Part shown: in pieces, positions 29,554 through 35,403 of the stretch | How the letters are laid out: every line of letters begins with the position of its first letter | Position numbering within the stretch: the first letter of the stretch is position 1 | Source of the DNA: a virus | IMG/VR virus record: IMGVR_UViG_3300044625_001217 | Coordinates: 1 to 35,403 of that record | DNA: 35,403 nt | Direction: 5' to 3' (one strand) | Notes under the pieces: model-generated | Database searches by the model: none | The model's input: the letters and a program-made list of their open reading frames with translations, nothing else | Told to the model about the DNA's origin: nothing | Position numbers and translations under genes: made by a program

Positions 29554-31818
29554 ATGCCATCAATAACAGAAATTGCTACTTGCATTCCCGTAATAGGTTC
29601 TTTAGACGATAATCAATTGCCATTTGTTTATAGTGATACTATTTCTGCAGAAAAAACAATTTCTTTTGCATTTAATTTATCATATTTAAATTCATTGCGT
29701 CAAACTTTAGGATTGTCACAAATTTCATCAAATGATATTAATTCAAGTGTATGGAGTTTACAGGTATTTTTATGTGATTCTATTGATGGATCAAATAATT
29801 TTATTAATATTTCTACTAATAAACTATATCAATTAAGTTCATCTAATTTATCAAATAATATTATCTCAAGAACATTAACAGGGGCAAACGCAACAATAAA
29901 TTTGTCTAACAGTGATTTAGGAGATATTGCTTCACAAATAGAAGTAATGCAATTATGCAAAGAATATAAAATAATTTTTAGATTAACACCTTCATCAAAC
30001 GCAGACACCTCTACAACATTAAAAAATGGTGATATTGTAAATGATTTAAAATTAATGTTTGATACTTCTGAAAGTGGTCCTTATGCAACAACTTTAGAAA
30101 ATATTGATTTAATTAGCAAAGATGATTTTACTATAGATGAGATTGTTTCTATAACAAATTCTAATTATCAATTATGGGGAAATGGTTGCATGCGATGCCA
30201 TTATCCAACCGATTATAAATCATTATCTTCTTTGCCAATTATGATTTTTGTACATGGAAACAATCATAATTCAATGATGTATGAAAGTTATATGCAATAT
30301 TTTGCTTCTTATGGTTACTTTTGTGCATCAGTTCAAGGAGAAACAGGAAATGGTCAAGGAAGTTTTTTTACCACAGGACTTCATTTAATTCGGTGTGCAG
30401 TTCTATTAAGCCAATTAAAAATCAATATTGCAAAAATTCAAAAAGGAAAATTTAATAATTATATTAATTTTTCACATATAATTTTATTAGGTCACAGTAT
30501 GGGAGGTGCTGACAAAAGTTCTTTTATTTACAATGTAACTCAAAATAAATGTAATACTGCTCTTCCAACTATACCAAATATGTCTCCAAGTGATATAAAG
30601 GGAGCTATAGATCTTGAAGGTTCTGTATATTGGCATCCATTGCTTCAAGGACCATCAATTATTTTACAATCTGTAAGTGATTTAACAGCCTATATGCCCG
30701 ACATAGGTGGTCAACATACATGTTATGGTAGAAGTGAAAATTATATTGATGGTGGATTATATATGTTTACGGCTGCACATGAAGGAATTGCCTCAGAAAC
30801 ATTTTCAGTTACAAATTCTGGAACTCCCGGAGGAAGAATTCAAGCAGATTTTGGGTTTTCAGGATTAACTTTACAACCTTACTCAGCATTTACATCTAAT
30901 CCAAGAATTATAAAAAATAATAGAGCTAAACAAATAATAAATGCCGCATCACATATATTAAAAATTTTAAGTTTAAATAATTTTGGTGGTAAAATAATAA
31001 ATAGTTTTAAAAATACAAGCATTTTAACACATCCACTTAATACAAGATTTAAAGAGTTATCAGTAATAAATTATTTAAGAATGCCTTTGGGAGGAACCTA
31101 TGGCATTACATTTATAGATAACATACAAGATACTTCAAAATTTACTACTTCAAATATTTTATCGAATGATTTATTGTCGGGGCCACCACCAATAAATTTT
31201 ACCCCATCGTCAGATTATCAAGCTCCTTATAATGCTAAGTATTATTCTAATAAATTAAGAACTTTATATCCTACTCAATTTTTTTATAATAGTTTTCCTT
31301 TATATCCCGGAAATTCATATTATGTATTTACACCAAATTCAAGTGGTATAAGTCAATCTATAAATTATTCTCTTTTAAATAATTTAAATCTCAGTGGAAA
31401 TTCTTATATTGGAATTGCAATTGGATATATTTTTGAAAGTTTAAATCAAACACTTGGAGGAGTTACTGGATTTGTTTCTCCTGAATCTTTCTTGACAACA
31501 AATGTAAGTCAACATATTACTTTAGAAATTAAAGATGTTTCCAACAATATTTCAAAAATATCTTCTAAACAAAATAATATAGGAATAAATATTGTTCCTA
31601 TAGAAGGTCCTTACTATACAGCTGCAAATTTAATTCGACCAGAAGTGTCAGCATCTTCAACTGATTGTTTATATTTTAAAACTCAAGATTTTAAACATAT
31701 GAATTCATCAATTGATTTGACTAATATAAACGGAATAAAACTTTTATTTGGTAATTCTTATGGGTTTAGTGGATTTACAAGTGGAAGAATTGGCTATAAT
31801 GGTTTGTACATATGCTAA
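29554..31818 (+). CDS. Putative virion alpha/beta-hydrolase (esterase-like tail protein), 754 aa
   Basis: Central alpha/beta-hydrolase domain: oxyanion strand LPIMIFVHGNNHN, nucleophile elbow GHSMGG with Ser315, candidate Asp376 (SVSDL) and His409 (TAAHEGI). Flanked by a beta-rich N-terminal part of about 200 residues and a Ser/Asn/Tyr-rich C-terminal part of about 300 residues. Starts 1 base after the preceding large AT-rich gene and shares its composition. An esterase on a tail protein could deacylate surface polysaccharide or lipid. The catalytic reading is from motifs; the virion location is inferred. Confidence 0.75.
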   Translation: MPSITEIATCIPVIGSLDDNQLPFVYSDTISAEKTISFAFNLSYLNSLRQTLGLSQISSNDINSSVWSLQVFLCDSIDGSNNFINISTNKLYQLSSSNLSNNIISRTLTGANATINLSNSDLGDIASQIEVMQLCKEYKIIFRLTPSSNADTSTTLKNGDIVNDLKLMFDTSESGPYATTLENIDLISKDDFTIDEIVSITNSNYQLWGNGCMRCHYPTDYKSLSSLPIMIFVHGNNHNSMMYESYMQYFASYGYFCASVQGETGNGQGSFFTTGLHLIRCAVLLSQLKINIAKIQKGKFNNYINFSHIILLGHSMGGADKSSFIYNVTQNKCNTALPTIPNMSPSDIKGAIDLEGSVYWHPLLQGPSIILQSVSDLTAYMPDIGGQHTCYGRSENYIDGGLYMFTAAHEGIASETFSVTNSGTPGGRIQADFGFSGLTLQPYSAFTSNPRIIKNNRAKQIINAASHILKILSLNNFGGKIINSFKNTSILTHPLNTRFKELSVINYLRMPLGGTYGITFIDNIQDTSKFTTSNILSNDLLSGPPPINFTPSSDYQAPYNAKYYSNKLRTLYPTQFFYNSFPLYPGNSYYVFTPNSSGISQSINYSLLNNLNLSGNSYIGIAIGYIFESLNQTLGGVTGFVSPESFLTTNVSQHITLEIKDVSNNISKISSKQNNIGINIVPIEGPYYTAANLIRPEVSASSTDCLYFKTQDFKHMNSSIDLTNINGIKLLFGNSYGFSGFTSGRIGYNGLYIC

Positions 31819-31847
31819 TAAAATTAAATTCATTAAATTTACCCAAA

Positions 31848-31855
31848 TATAAATA
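31848..31855 (+). promoter_or_regulatory. Late-type octamer TATAAATA, leaderless geometry
   Basis: Five bp before ATG 31861; no Shine-Dalgarno site. Confidence 0.8.
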
Positions 31856-31860
31856 ATATT

Positions 31861-32463
31861 ATGAAACACCTTGAACAATATTACCGTAATCTTTCCGAGC
31901 AACTTGAGCGCCAAATTGCCATTCTTGAAGCCAAACTCAAGGACAAAAAGAAAGACAAAAAAGGTAATAAAGAAAAGTTAGCCGATGAGGATTACGACAA
32001 GGACGGAGAACTTGAAACTTCCAAGGAAGAGCACAAGGGTGCTGTTGACAATGCCATTAAGAAGGCCATTGCCAAGAAGAAGGGTGTTCTCAAAGAAGGC
32101 CGCGAATTCTCAACCGGAAATATCGTATATGGTGGATTTCCAAGAGTCATGAATGAATCTTCAGGCTCTTATCTTGATCCTGTTCAATCAACCCCAAATT
32201 CAGGTGCGCTTCCACCCCAAAAGCCAACCAATTTGATGCCAATGGATACCGATGGAAACGGTATTCATGACAAGATTCAAAACATGAATGCAGATGAATT
32301 GGAAGCACTATTGGCTTCACACGAAGATGAAATCGAAGAACGTGCATACAATCAAGGCAAACATAGTCGTCAATATAGATACCGTGACTCAACTGGAAGA
32401 AAATTGGCTGCACAGGCTTCTGCAATAGACGCTAGACTTCAAGCTTTAAGAAATTCCAAGTAA
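31861..32463 (+). CDS. Putative late protein with Ca-binding-like loops (200 aa)
   Basis: N-terminal coiled coil (residues 1-40), then an acidic loop DEDYDKDGELE (42-52) and a second DTDGNGIHD (130-138), both of EF-hand/dockerin-like D-x-D-x-D/N-G pattern. Between them lies a Lys-rich segment, and the C-terminus is helical. Similar acidic loops followed by a VDNAIKKAI helix occur in T4-like phage proteins of unknown role. A terminator follows. Confidence 0.76.
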   Translation: MKHLEQYYRNLSEQLERQIAILEAKLKDKKKDKKGNKEKLADEDYDKDGELETSKEEHKGAVDNAIKKAIAKKKGVLKEGREFSTGNIVYGGFPRVMNESSGSYLDPVQSTPNSGALPPQKPTNLMPMDTDGNGIHDKIQNMNADELEALLASHEDEIEERAYNQGKHSRQYRYRDSTGRKLAAQASAIDARLQALRNSK

Positions 32464-32475
32464 GAAATCCCCTGT

Positions 32476-32493
32476 AAAGATCTTACGATCTTT
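32476..32493 (+). repeat. Small stem-loop before terminator
   Basis: AAAGATC pairs with GATCTTT around TTAC, 12 bases after the stop. Lies just ahead of the main terminator; may protect the mRNA 3' end. Confidence 0.5.
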
Positions 32494-32495
32494 CG

Positions 32496-32529
32496 ACCCC
32501 TTCTAATCTCTGCGCAGAAGGGGTTTTTC
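32496..32529 (+). terminator. Rho-independent terminator
   Basis: ACCCCTTCT (32496-32504) with AGAAGGGGT (32516-32524), loop 11, followed by a T-tract. Confidence 0.88.
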
Positions 32530-32533
32530 TTTC

Positions 32534-32541
32534 CATAAATA
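32534..32541 (+). promoter_or_regulatory. Late-type octamer CATAAATA, leaderless geometry
   Basis: Five bp before ATG 32547, directly after the terminator. Confidence 0.75.
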
Positions 32542-32546
32542 ATTCT

Positions 32547-33401
32547 ATGATTAAGGCTGTAGGCGACAAATTTTATGTTATGGACTCCACAGGAAAAAAA
32601 GTACTGGGGAAACATGCCTCTAAGAAAAAAGCAATTGCCCAACTACAGGCCATTGAAATCTCAAAGAACAGAAATGAATCAAGAATTTTAAGATTTTCTG
32701 AATATCTTTCAGAAAGTTTGCAGACTCTTCAATATCATAATGTGTTAAATCCAGATCTTTGGGATGGTTTTGAACTCAAGGATGATGTGAGACAAAAGTT
32801 GCTTGAAATTGGTAATGAATGGAGCCATTGGGCCAAATTGCCATTACATGCAATCAAGGATTATATCTTTGTTGGAGGCAATGCAAACTTCAATTACACA
32901 TCTCAGTCAGATGTCGATCTGCACATTCTAATTGATTCAAAGGTTATTGCTGACTGCCCAGAGTTTATTGAAGATTACTTCAATGACAAAAAGGATTTGT
33001 GGAAACTCAAACACGACATATCAATCTATGGGCATCCTGTAGAAATTTATGCCCAAGATATAAACAACAAGATTCCAGAGAATCAAGGAGTCTATAGCCT
33101 GACAAAGAATGAATGGTTGTCCAAACCAGTTCATTTGGATATCGATATAAACAACATTGCTGATGATGCGCAAGCAGAAGAATTAAAAACCAAAATAGAT
33201 TCTTTGATTGCACAAAATGCAGATACCACAGAAGTTCAAGAACTAAAAGATCAGATCAAGGCAATGCGTGGCCAAAGCATCTCTGCAAAGGGAGAGTTTG
33301 GTGAAGGCAACCTGATATTCAAAGAACTTCGTAATCTTGGATATCTTGACAAGATGAACGATTATATCGAATTAAATAGAGATAAAAAATTATCTCTTTG
33401 A
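32547..33401 (+). CDS. Nucleotidyltransferase-fold protein (284 aa), late
   Basis: The N-terminal 40 residues (KFYVMDSTGKKVLGKHASKKKAIAQLQAIE) are a small domain common in phage proteins. Then comes RILRFSEYLSES, resembling a capsid-targeting leader but internal. The catalytic domain has GGNANFNYTSQSDVDLH (D122, D124) and a third acid in VEIYA (E166), the pattern of minimal nucleotidyltransferases. The C-terminal part is helical. Late leaderless promoter. Possible roles are modification of RNA, protein or nucleotide after ejection; the substrate is unknown. Confidence 0.82.
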   Translation: MIKAVGDKFYVMDSTGKKVLGKHASKKKAIAQLQAIEISKNRNESRILRFSEYLSESLQTLQYHNVLNPDLWDGFELKDDVRQKLLEIGNEWSHWAKLPLHAIKDYIFVGGNANFNYTSQSDVDLHILIDSKVIADCPEFIEDYFNDKKDLWKLKHDISIYGHPVEIYAQDINNKIPENQGVYSLTKNEWLSKPVHLDIDINNIADDAQAEELKTKIDSLIAQNADTTEVQELKDQIKAMRGQSISAKGEFGEGNLIFKELRNLGYLDKMNDYIELNRDKKLSL

Positions 33402-33662
33402 TCATCGTTCTACTGCTTCAACCCAATCCTGATGTACCAGATGGTTTCCTTGAAAACCATCTTTAATCTTTGATAGATCCCAAAGAATTACATCACCTAC
33501 CTGAATGTCTTCAGTGAGTTTGTTGCCAACGGCCAAGACCTGTGCACGTATGATCTTGTACTTAGATCTCTCTTGAAAGATAATTCCGGCTTCGGAGGTC
33601 TTTTCACCACCAACCAAAGACTTTGCGACAATCCATTTACCGATAGGTTTCATATTACTCAT
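33402..33662 (-). CDS. GroES/gp31-like co-chaperonin
   Basis: 86-aa Cpn10-fold protein: MKPIGKWIVAKSLVGGEKTSEAGIIF, then RAQVLAVGNKLTEDIQVGDVILWDLSKIK, matching the GroES pattern with its mobile-loop region. T4-like phages use such a protein with host GroEL to fold the major capsid protein. ATG 33662 overlaps the stop of the preceding small membrane gene by ATGA; a second ATG at 33653 fits the family start equally well. Ends head to head with the nucleotidyltransferase gene with no gap. Confidence 0.88.
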   Translation of the reverse strand: MSNMKPIGKWIVAKSLVGGEKTSEAGIIFQERSKYKIIRAQVLAVGNKLTEDIQVGDVILWDLSKIKDGFQGNHLVHQDWVEAVER

Positions 33663-33775
33663 ATTTTATTCTTTCTTGAATCACGAATCATGCACCAGAT
33701 GCCATAGCCGATTAACCAAAATCCAGCTATTGCTCCTGCACCGCATATAGATAATACTATAATTTTTTCAGTCAT
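33659..33775 (-). CDS. Small single-span membrane protein (38 aa)
   Basis: One hydrophobic helix (IIVLSICGAGAIAGFWLIGYGIWCMI, 26 residues in two stretches) and a short basic tail, so likely an inner-membrane miniprotein with its C-terminus inside. The ATG lies 2 bases after the tRNA-Gln 3' end with no Shine-Dalgarno site. Stop overlaps the GroES start by ATGA. Confidence 0.75.
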   Translation of the reverse strand: MTEKIIVLSICGAGAIAGFWLIGYGIWCMIRDSRKNKI

Positions 33776-33777
33776 AA

Positions 33778-33848
33778 TTCCTCAGATAGGATTCGAACCT
33801 ATACAAAGAGATCCAAAGTCTCTGGTGCTACCATTACACTACCGAGGA
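33778..33848 (-). tRNA. tRNA-Gln (TTG)
   Basis: Acceptor TCCTCGG with CTGAGGA (one G-T), anticodon stem AGAGA/TCTCT with loop CTTTGGA (TTG), T-arm ATAGG/CCTAT with TTCGAAT loop, discriminator A, no encoded CCA. Its first 15 bases also encode the end of the SpoU-family methyltransferase. Confidence 0.94.
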
Positions 33849-34382
33849 GTGAATTTTAGCGCAATAATTATTCATGATAATTGAACTTGCGCAACCAACA
33901 TTGATGCTTCTTACAGATCCGTACTGAGGGATATACAAGACATCATCACACATACTTAGCACATCCATAGGAACGCCAATCTGTTCCTGACCAAAGATCA
34001 TAATATAATGCACATTTGGATCAAAGTCAAATGCATTTACATCTTTGGCTTCAGGAATGTTGTCTATTCCAATTAGTCTAACGGGTCCTGATTCTTGCTT
34101 GGATTCAAAATAAGATCCAAGATTATCAATGTTTCGTACATGATGAAAATTGGTATAATGGTGAGTACCAACAGTACCACGACGATCATATTTTTTATGC
34201 CCATAAATTACTACTTCTTTCGCCAGAAACGCATTAGCATTTCGAATGACCGTGGCGATATTAAAGTCATTGCCAATATTGCAGCACACAACACTGAAGT
34301 TATGTCTTTTAGTATTGAGATCAGCTTTGATTGCATCATCAGCCCAATAGTGGTAATGATCAATAATATTACGGGTTTCCAT
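33834..34382 (-). CDS. SpoU/TrmH-family RNA 2'-O-methyltransferase
   Basis: 182-aa SPOUT enzyme. Motif 1 NDFNIATVIRNANAF, motif 2 IFGQEQIGVP and motif 3 YIPQYGSVRSINVGCASSIIM are all present, giving the knotted SAM-binding site. Likely modifies tRNA ribose, fitting the tRNA genes in the same operon. ATG 34382 overlaps the upstream gene by 14 bases with GAGG upstream; longer in-frame starts lie in that gene. The last four codons and stop are inside tRNA-Gln. Confidence 0.88.
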   Translation of the reverse strand: METRNIIDHYHYWADDAIKADLNTKRHNFSVVCCNIGNDFNIATVIRNANAFLAKEVVIYGHKKYDRRGTVGTHHYTNFHHVRNIDNLGSYFESKQESGPVRLIGIDNIPEAKDVNAFDFDPNVHYIMIFGQEQIGVPMDVLSMCDDVLYIPQYGSVRSINVGCASSIIMNNYCAKIHSSVV

Positions 34383-34824
34383 TATCCACAACCTCGTATT
34401 CATTCTTGATTCGAACTTCTTCGCAGAACGTATGATAATGCATTCCAGATCGGCAAAGATTTCCAGGCTTTCCGGTGACTTCACAAATCTTGTATGAATT
34501 ATCTTCTGCGGTATCAATCAACTTTCTAACATCATGATACAGTTTGTCATTGTCTGTGTTCATCATGTAATAGAACCGAAGACCACCAAATTTTTCTTTG
34601 ATTTGAAGAAGCATAAACAAAGGCTGTTCAGGGTTTTCTTTGGTATTCTTTCTCTCTTCATCAAGAAGAACAGAAAGATCAGAGCATAGTTTATCAACAA
34701 GCAGATACCAACCACTTGGAAGATTGTATGGCGAACTATGAACCATACTCTTGAAAACAGAAGGATAGTCTTCAATCAGTTTGTCGATTGGATCTGCGTA
34801 CTCTTTTAGTTCAATAGGATTCAT
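34369..34824 (-). CDS. Conserved phage hypothetical protein (151 aa)
   Basis: Contains LLQIKEKFGGLRFYYMMNTDND and a following AEDNSYKICEVTGKPGNL block, a combination widespread in phage proteins of unknown function. The pattern CEVTGKPG replaces the C-E-x-C-G more often seen, so a metal site may be lost. ATG 34824 overlaps the previous stop (ATGA) and is preceded by AAGGAAAAG. Confidence 0.85.
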   Translation of the reverse strand: MNPIELKEYADPIDKLIEDYPSVFKSMVHSSPYNLPSGWYLLVDKLCSDLSVLLDEERKNTKENPEQPLFMLLQIKEKFGGLRFYYMMNTDNDKLYHDVRKLIDTAEDNSYKICEVTGKPGNLCRSGMHYHTFCEEVRIKNEYEVVDNGNP

Positions 34825-35021
34825 TCGTCTTTTCCTTTCCCCCAACCAGTTCCATGGTTGTAAGCGGTAATTATAGATTCCTTAGTCTCCAGTGCACAGT
34901 TACGCTGTACACGGAGTACACGAATTTCTTCTGCGGCATCTCGGCAAACTTCAAATACTTCTCGGTTTGCATCGTGCCACTTATCGGCCATGTTTCTCAA
35001 ACGTAATTCAATGTCTTTCAT
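34821..35021 (-). CDS. Hypothetical small helical protein (66 aa)
   Basis: Charged helical protein (RLRNMADKWHDANREVFEVCRDAAEEIRVLRVQRNCAL) with a Gly-rich tail. The ATG lies 8 bases after the tRNA-Glu 3' end, without a Shine-Dalgarno site. Function unknown. Confidence 0.75.
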   Translation of the reverse strand: MKDIELRLRNMADKWHDANREVFEVCRDAAEEIRVLRVQRNCALETKESIITAYNHGTGWGKGKDE

Positions 35022-35029
35022 AAGTTTAG

Positions 35030-35104
35030 TGATCCTGACGGGATTCGAACCCGTGTTGTGGCCTTGAAAGGGCCGCGTCCTTGACCAGACTAGACGACAG
35101 GACC
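35030..35104 (-). tRNA. tRNA-Glu (TTC)
   Basis: Acceptor GGTCCTG with CAGGATC (one G-T), anticodon stem GGCC/GGCC with loop CTTTCAA (TTC), T-arm ACGGG/CCCGT with TTCGAAT loop, discriminator A, no encoded CCA. Starts 6 bases after the stop of the upstream membrane gene. Confidence 0.94.
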
Positions 35105-35110
35105 ATTGTA

Positions 35111-35275
35111 TTAGTCAAACTTTGCGCGAATCTCATTGGCTAGGAAGGCGACCATCATACCAATGATGCTGCCAATCAATGCACCTTCGTAGTTGTAATG
35201 GTACGCCATACCAATTAGATTGATCATAGCAAGAAGAGTCAGAGGAACGGTAAGTTTGTTGATTACGGTTTTCAT
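35111..35275 (-). CDS. Small two-helix membrane protein (54 aa)
   Basis: Two hydrophobic segments (LTVPLTLLAMINLIGMAY and ALIGSIIGMMVAFLA) joined by a short polar loop, then a basic end. The ATG is exactly 6 bp after the TATAAT of a consensus promoter. First gene of an operon that continues through tRNA-Glu to GroES. Function unknown. Confidence 0.8.
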   Translation of the reverse strand: MKTVINKLTVPLTLLAMINLIGMAYHYNYEGALIGSIIGMMVAFLANEIRAKFD

Positions 35276-35281
35276 GGTTTT

Positions 35282-35309
35282 ATTATACACCTTTTTGAAC
35301 CCCTGTCAA
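35282..35309 (-). promoter_or_regulatory. Consensus early promoter, leaderless geometry
   Basis: On the minus strand TTGACA (35304-35309), 16 bp, TATAAT (35282-35287), 6 bp, ATG. Both hexamers are perfect consensus. Confidence 0.92.
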
Positions 35310-35310
35310 A

Positions 35311-35318
35311 CATAAATA
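35311..35318 (+). promoter_or_regulatory. Late-type octamer CATAAATA
   Basis: Seven bp before ATG 35326, and 1 bp from the divergent early -35. Confidence 0.7.
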
Positions 35319-35325
35319 TTGTAGT

Positions 35326-35403
35326 ATGTTAGGATTCAAAGATTATTTATTGGAGTCGGTTCAAAGAACCATTGGAAACGTTGAAGGGTCTTTCTTTTAC
35401 CAT
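35326..35403 (+). CDS. Late protein with capsid-targeting-like N-terminus, cut by window end
   Basis: Only the first 26 codons are present. MLGFKDYLLESVQRT has the short aromatic/hydrophobic helix ending in L-x-E that T4-like phages use to send proteins into the prohead core. Late octamer 7 bp upstream. The rest of the gene is outside the window, so the function is unknown. Confidence 0.65.
   Translation, partial: MLGFKDYLLESVQRTIGNVEGSFFYH

Noticed and set aside
1-35403. CRISPR arrays, insertion sequences, integrase or attachment sites
   Set aside because: No spaced direct repeats, transposase or integrase genes or terminal inverted repeats were seen; the content is that of a lytic T4-like phage.

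Overview
This window comes from a T4-like (Tevenvirinae-related) myovirus, closest in gene content to the T4-like phages of marine and freshwater bacteria. Evidence: a family-B DNA polymerase (gp43), UvsX recombinase, gp41 helicase and gp61 primase in order, T4-type late promoters (TATAAATA-like octamers), a GroES/gp31-like co-chaperonin, and several small conserved phage proteins. A cobalamin-dependent (class II) ribonucleotide reductase, ThyX and a circularly permuted tmRNA point to an alphaproteobacterial or cyanobacterial-type host. That host assignment is inference. The ends of the window cut the polymerase (5' end missing) and a late gene (3' end missing).

Layout. 1-6891 (+): replication and nucleotide genes. 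6897-9065 (+): AT-rich sugar cassette (a GDP-fucose-synthase/ColC-like epimerase and a ColD-like PLP dehydratase) plus a small ORF. 9104-11226 (+): class II RNR, tRNA-Asn, terminator, and a late-promoter-driven long hairpin RNA. 11239-12597: RuvC-like nuclease (+), then FmdB-like and HNH genes (-) divergent from a late virion-type block. 12608-21720 (+): mostly late virion-type genes, several with nuclease-like C-termini, with a Cas4/MGME1-like exonuclease and a DNA-binding protein inserted. 21725-24291 (-): early operons with an RMF-like protein, a permuted tmRNA, tRNA-Tyr, tRNA-Gly and small proteins. 24340-33401 (mainly +): late virion-type genes, including two large AT-rich putative tail proteins (one with an alpha/beta-hydrolase core) and a nucleotidyltransferase. 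33402-35275 (-): early operon with GroES, SpoU-family methyltransferase, tRNA-Gln and tRNA-Glu. 35326-end (+): start of another late gene.

The most striking signal is regulatory. Six genes carry a promoter of one fixed form: -35 (TTGACA-like), 16 bp, -10 (TATAAT/TATACT), 6 bp, ATG. A seventh uses an extended -10 with 5 bp. Many late genes have the late octamer 5-6 bp before ATG. Both place the start codon at or within a base or so of the predicted transcription start, so first genes of early and late transcripts should be leaderless, while downstream genes mostly use Shine-Dalgarno sites. Two minus-strand operons are also punctuated by tRNAs. In two places a tRNA 3' end is followed by TT and then ATG, so tRNA 3' processing would itself create near-leaderless mRNAs. 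A phage-encoded RMF-like protein and tmRNA in the same transcription programme suggest a remodelled translation system; this is a hypothesis.
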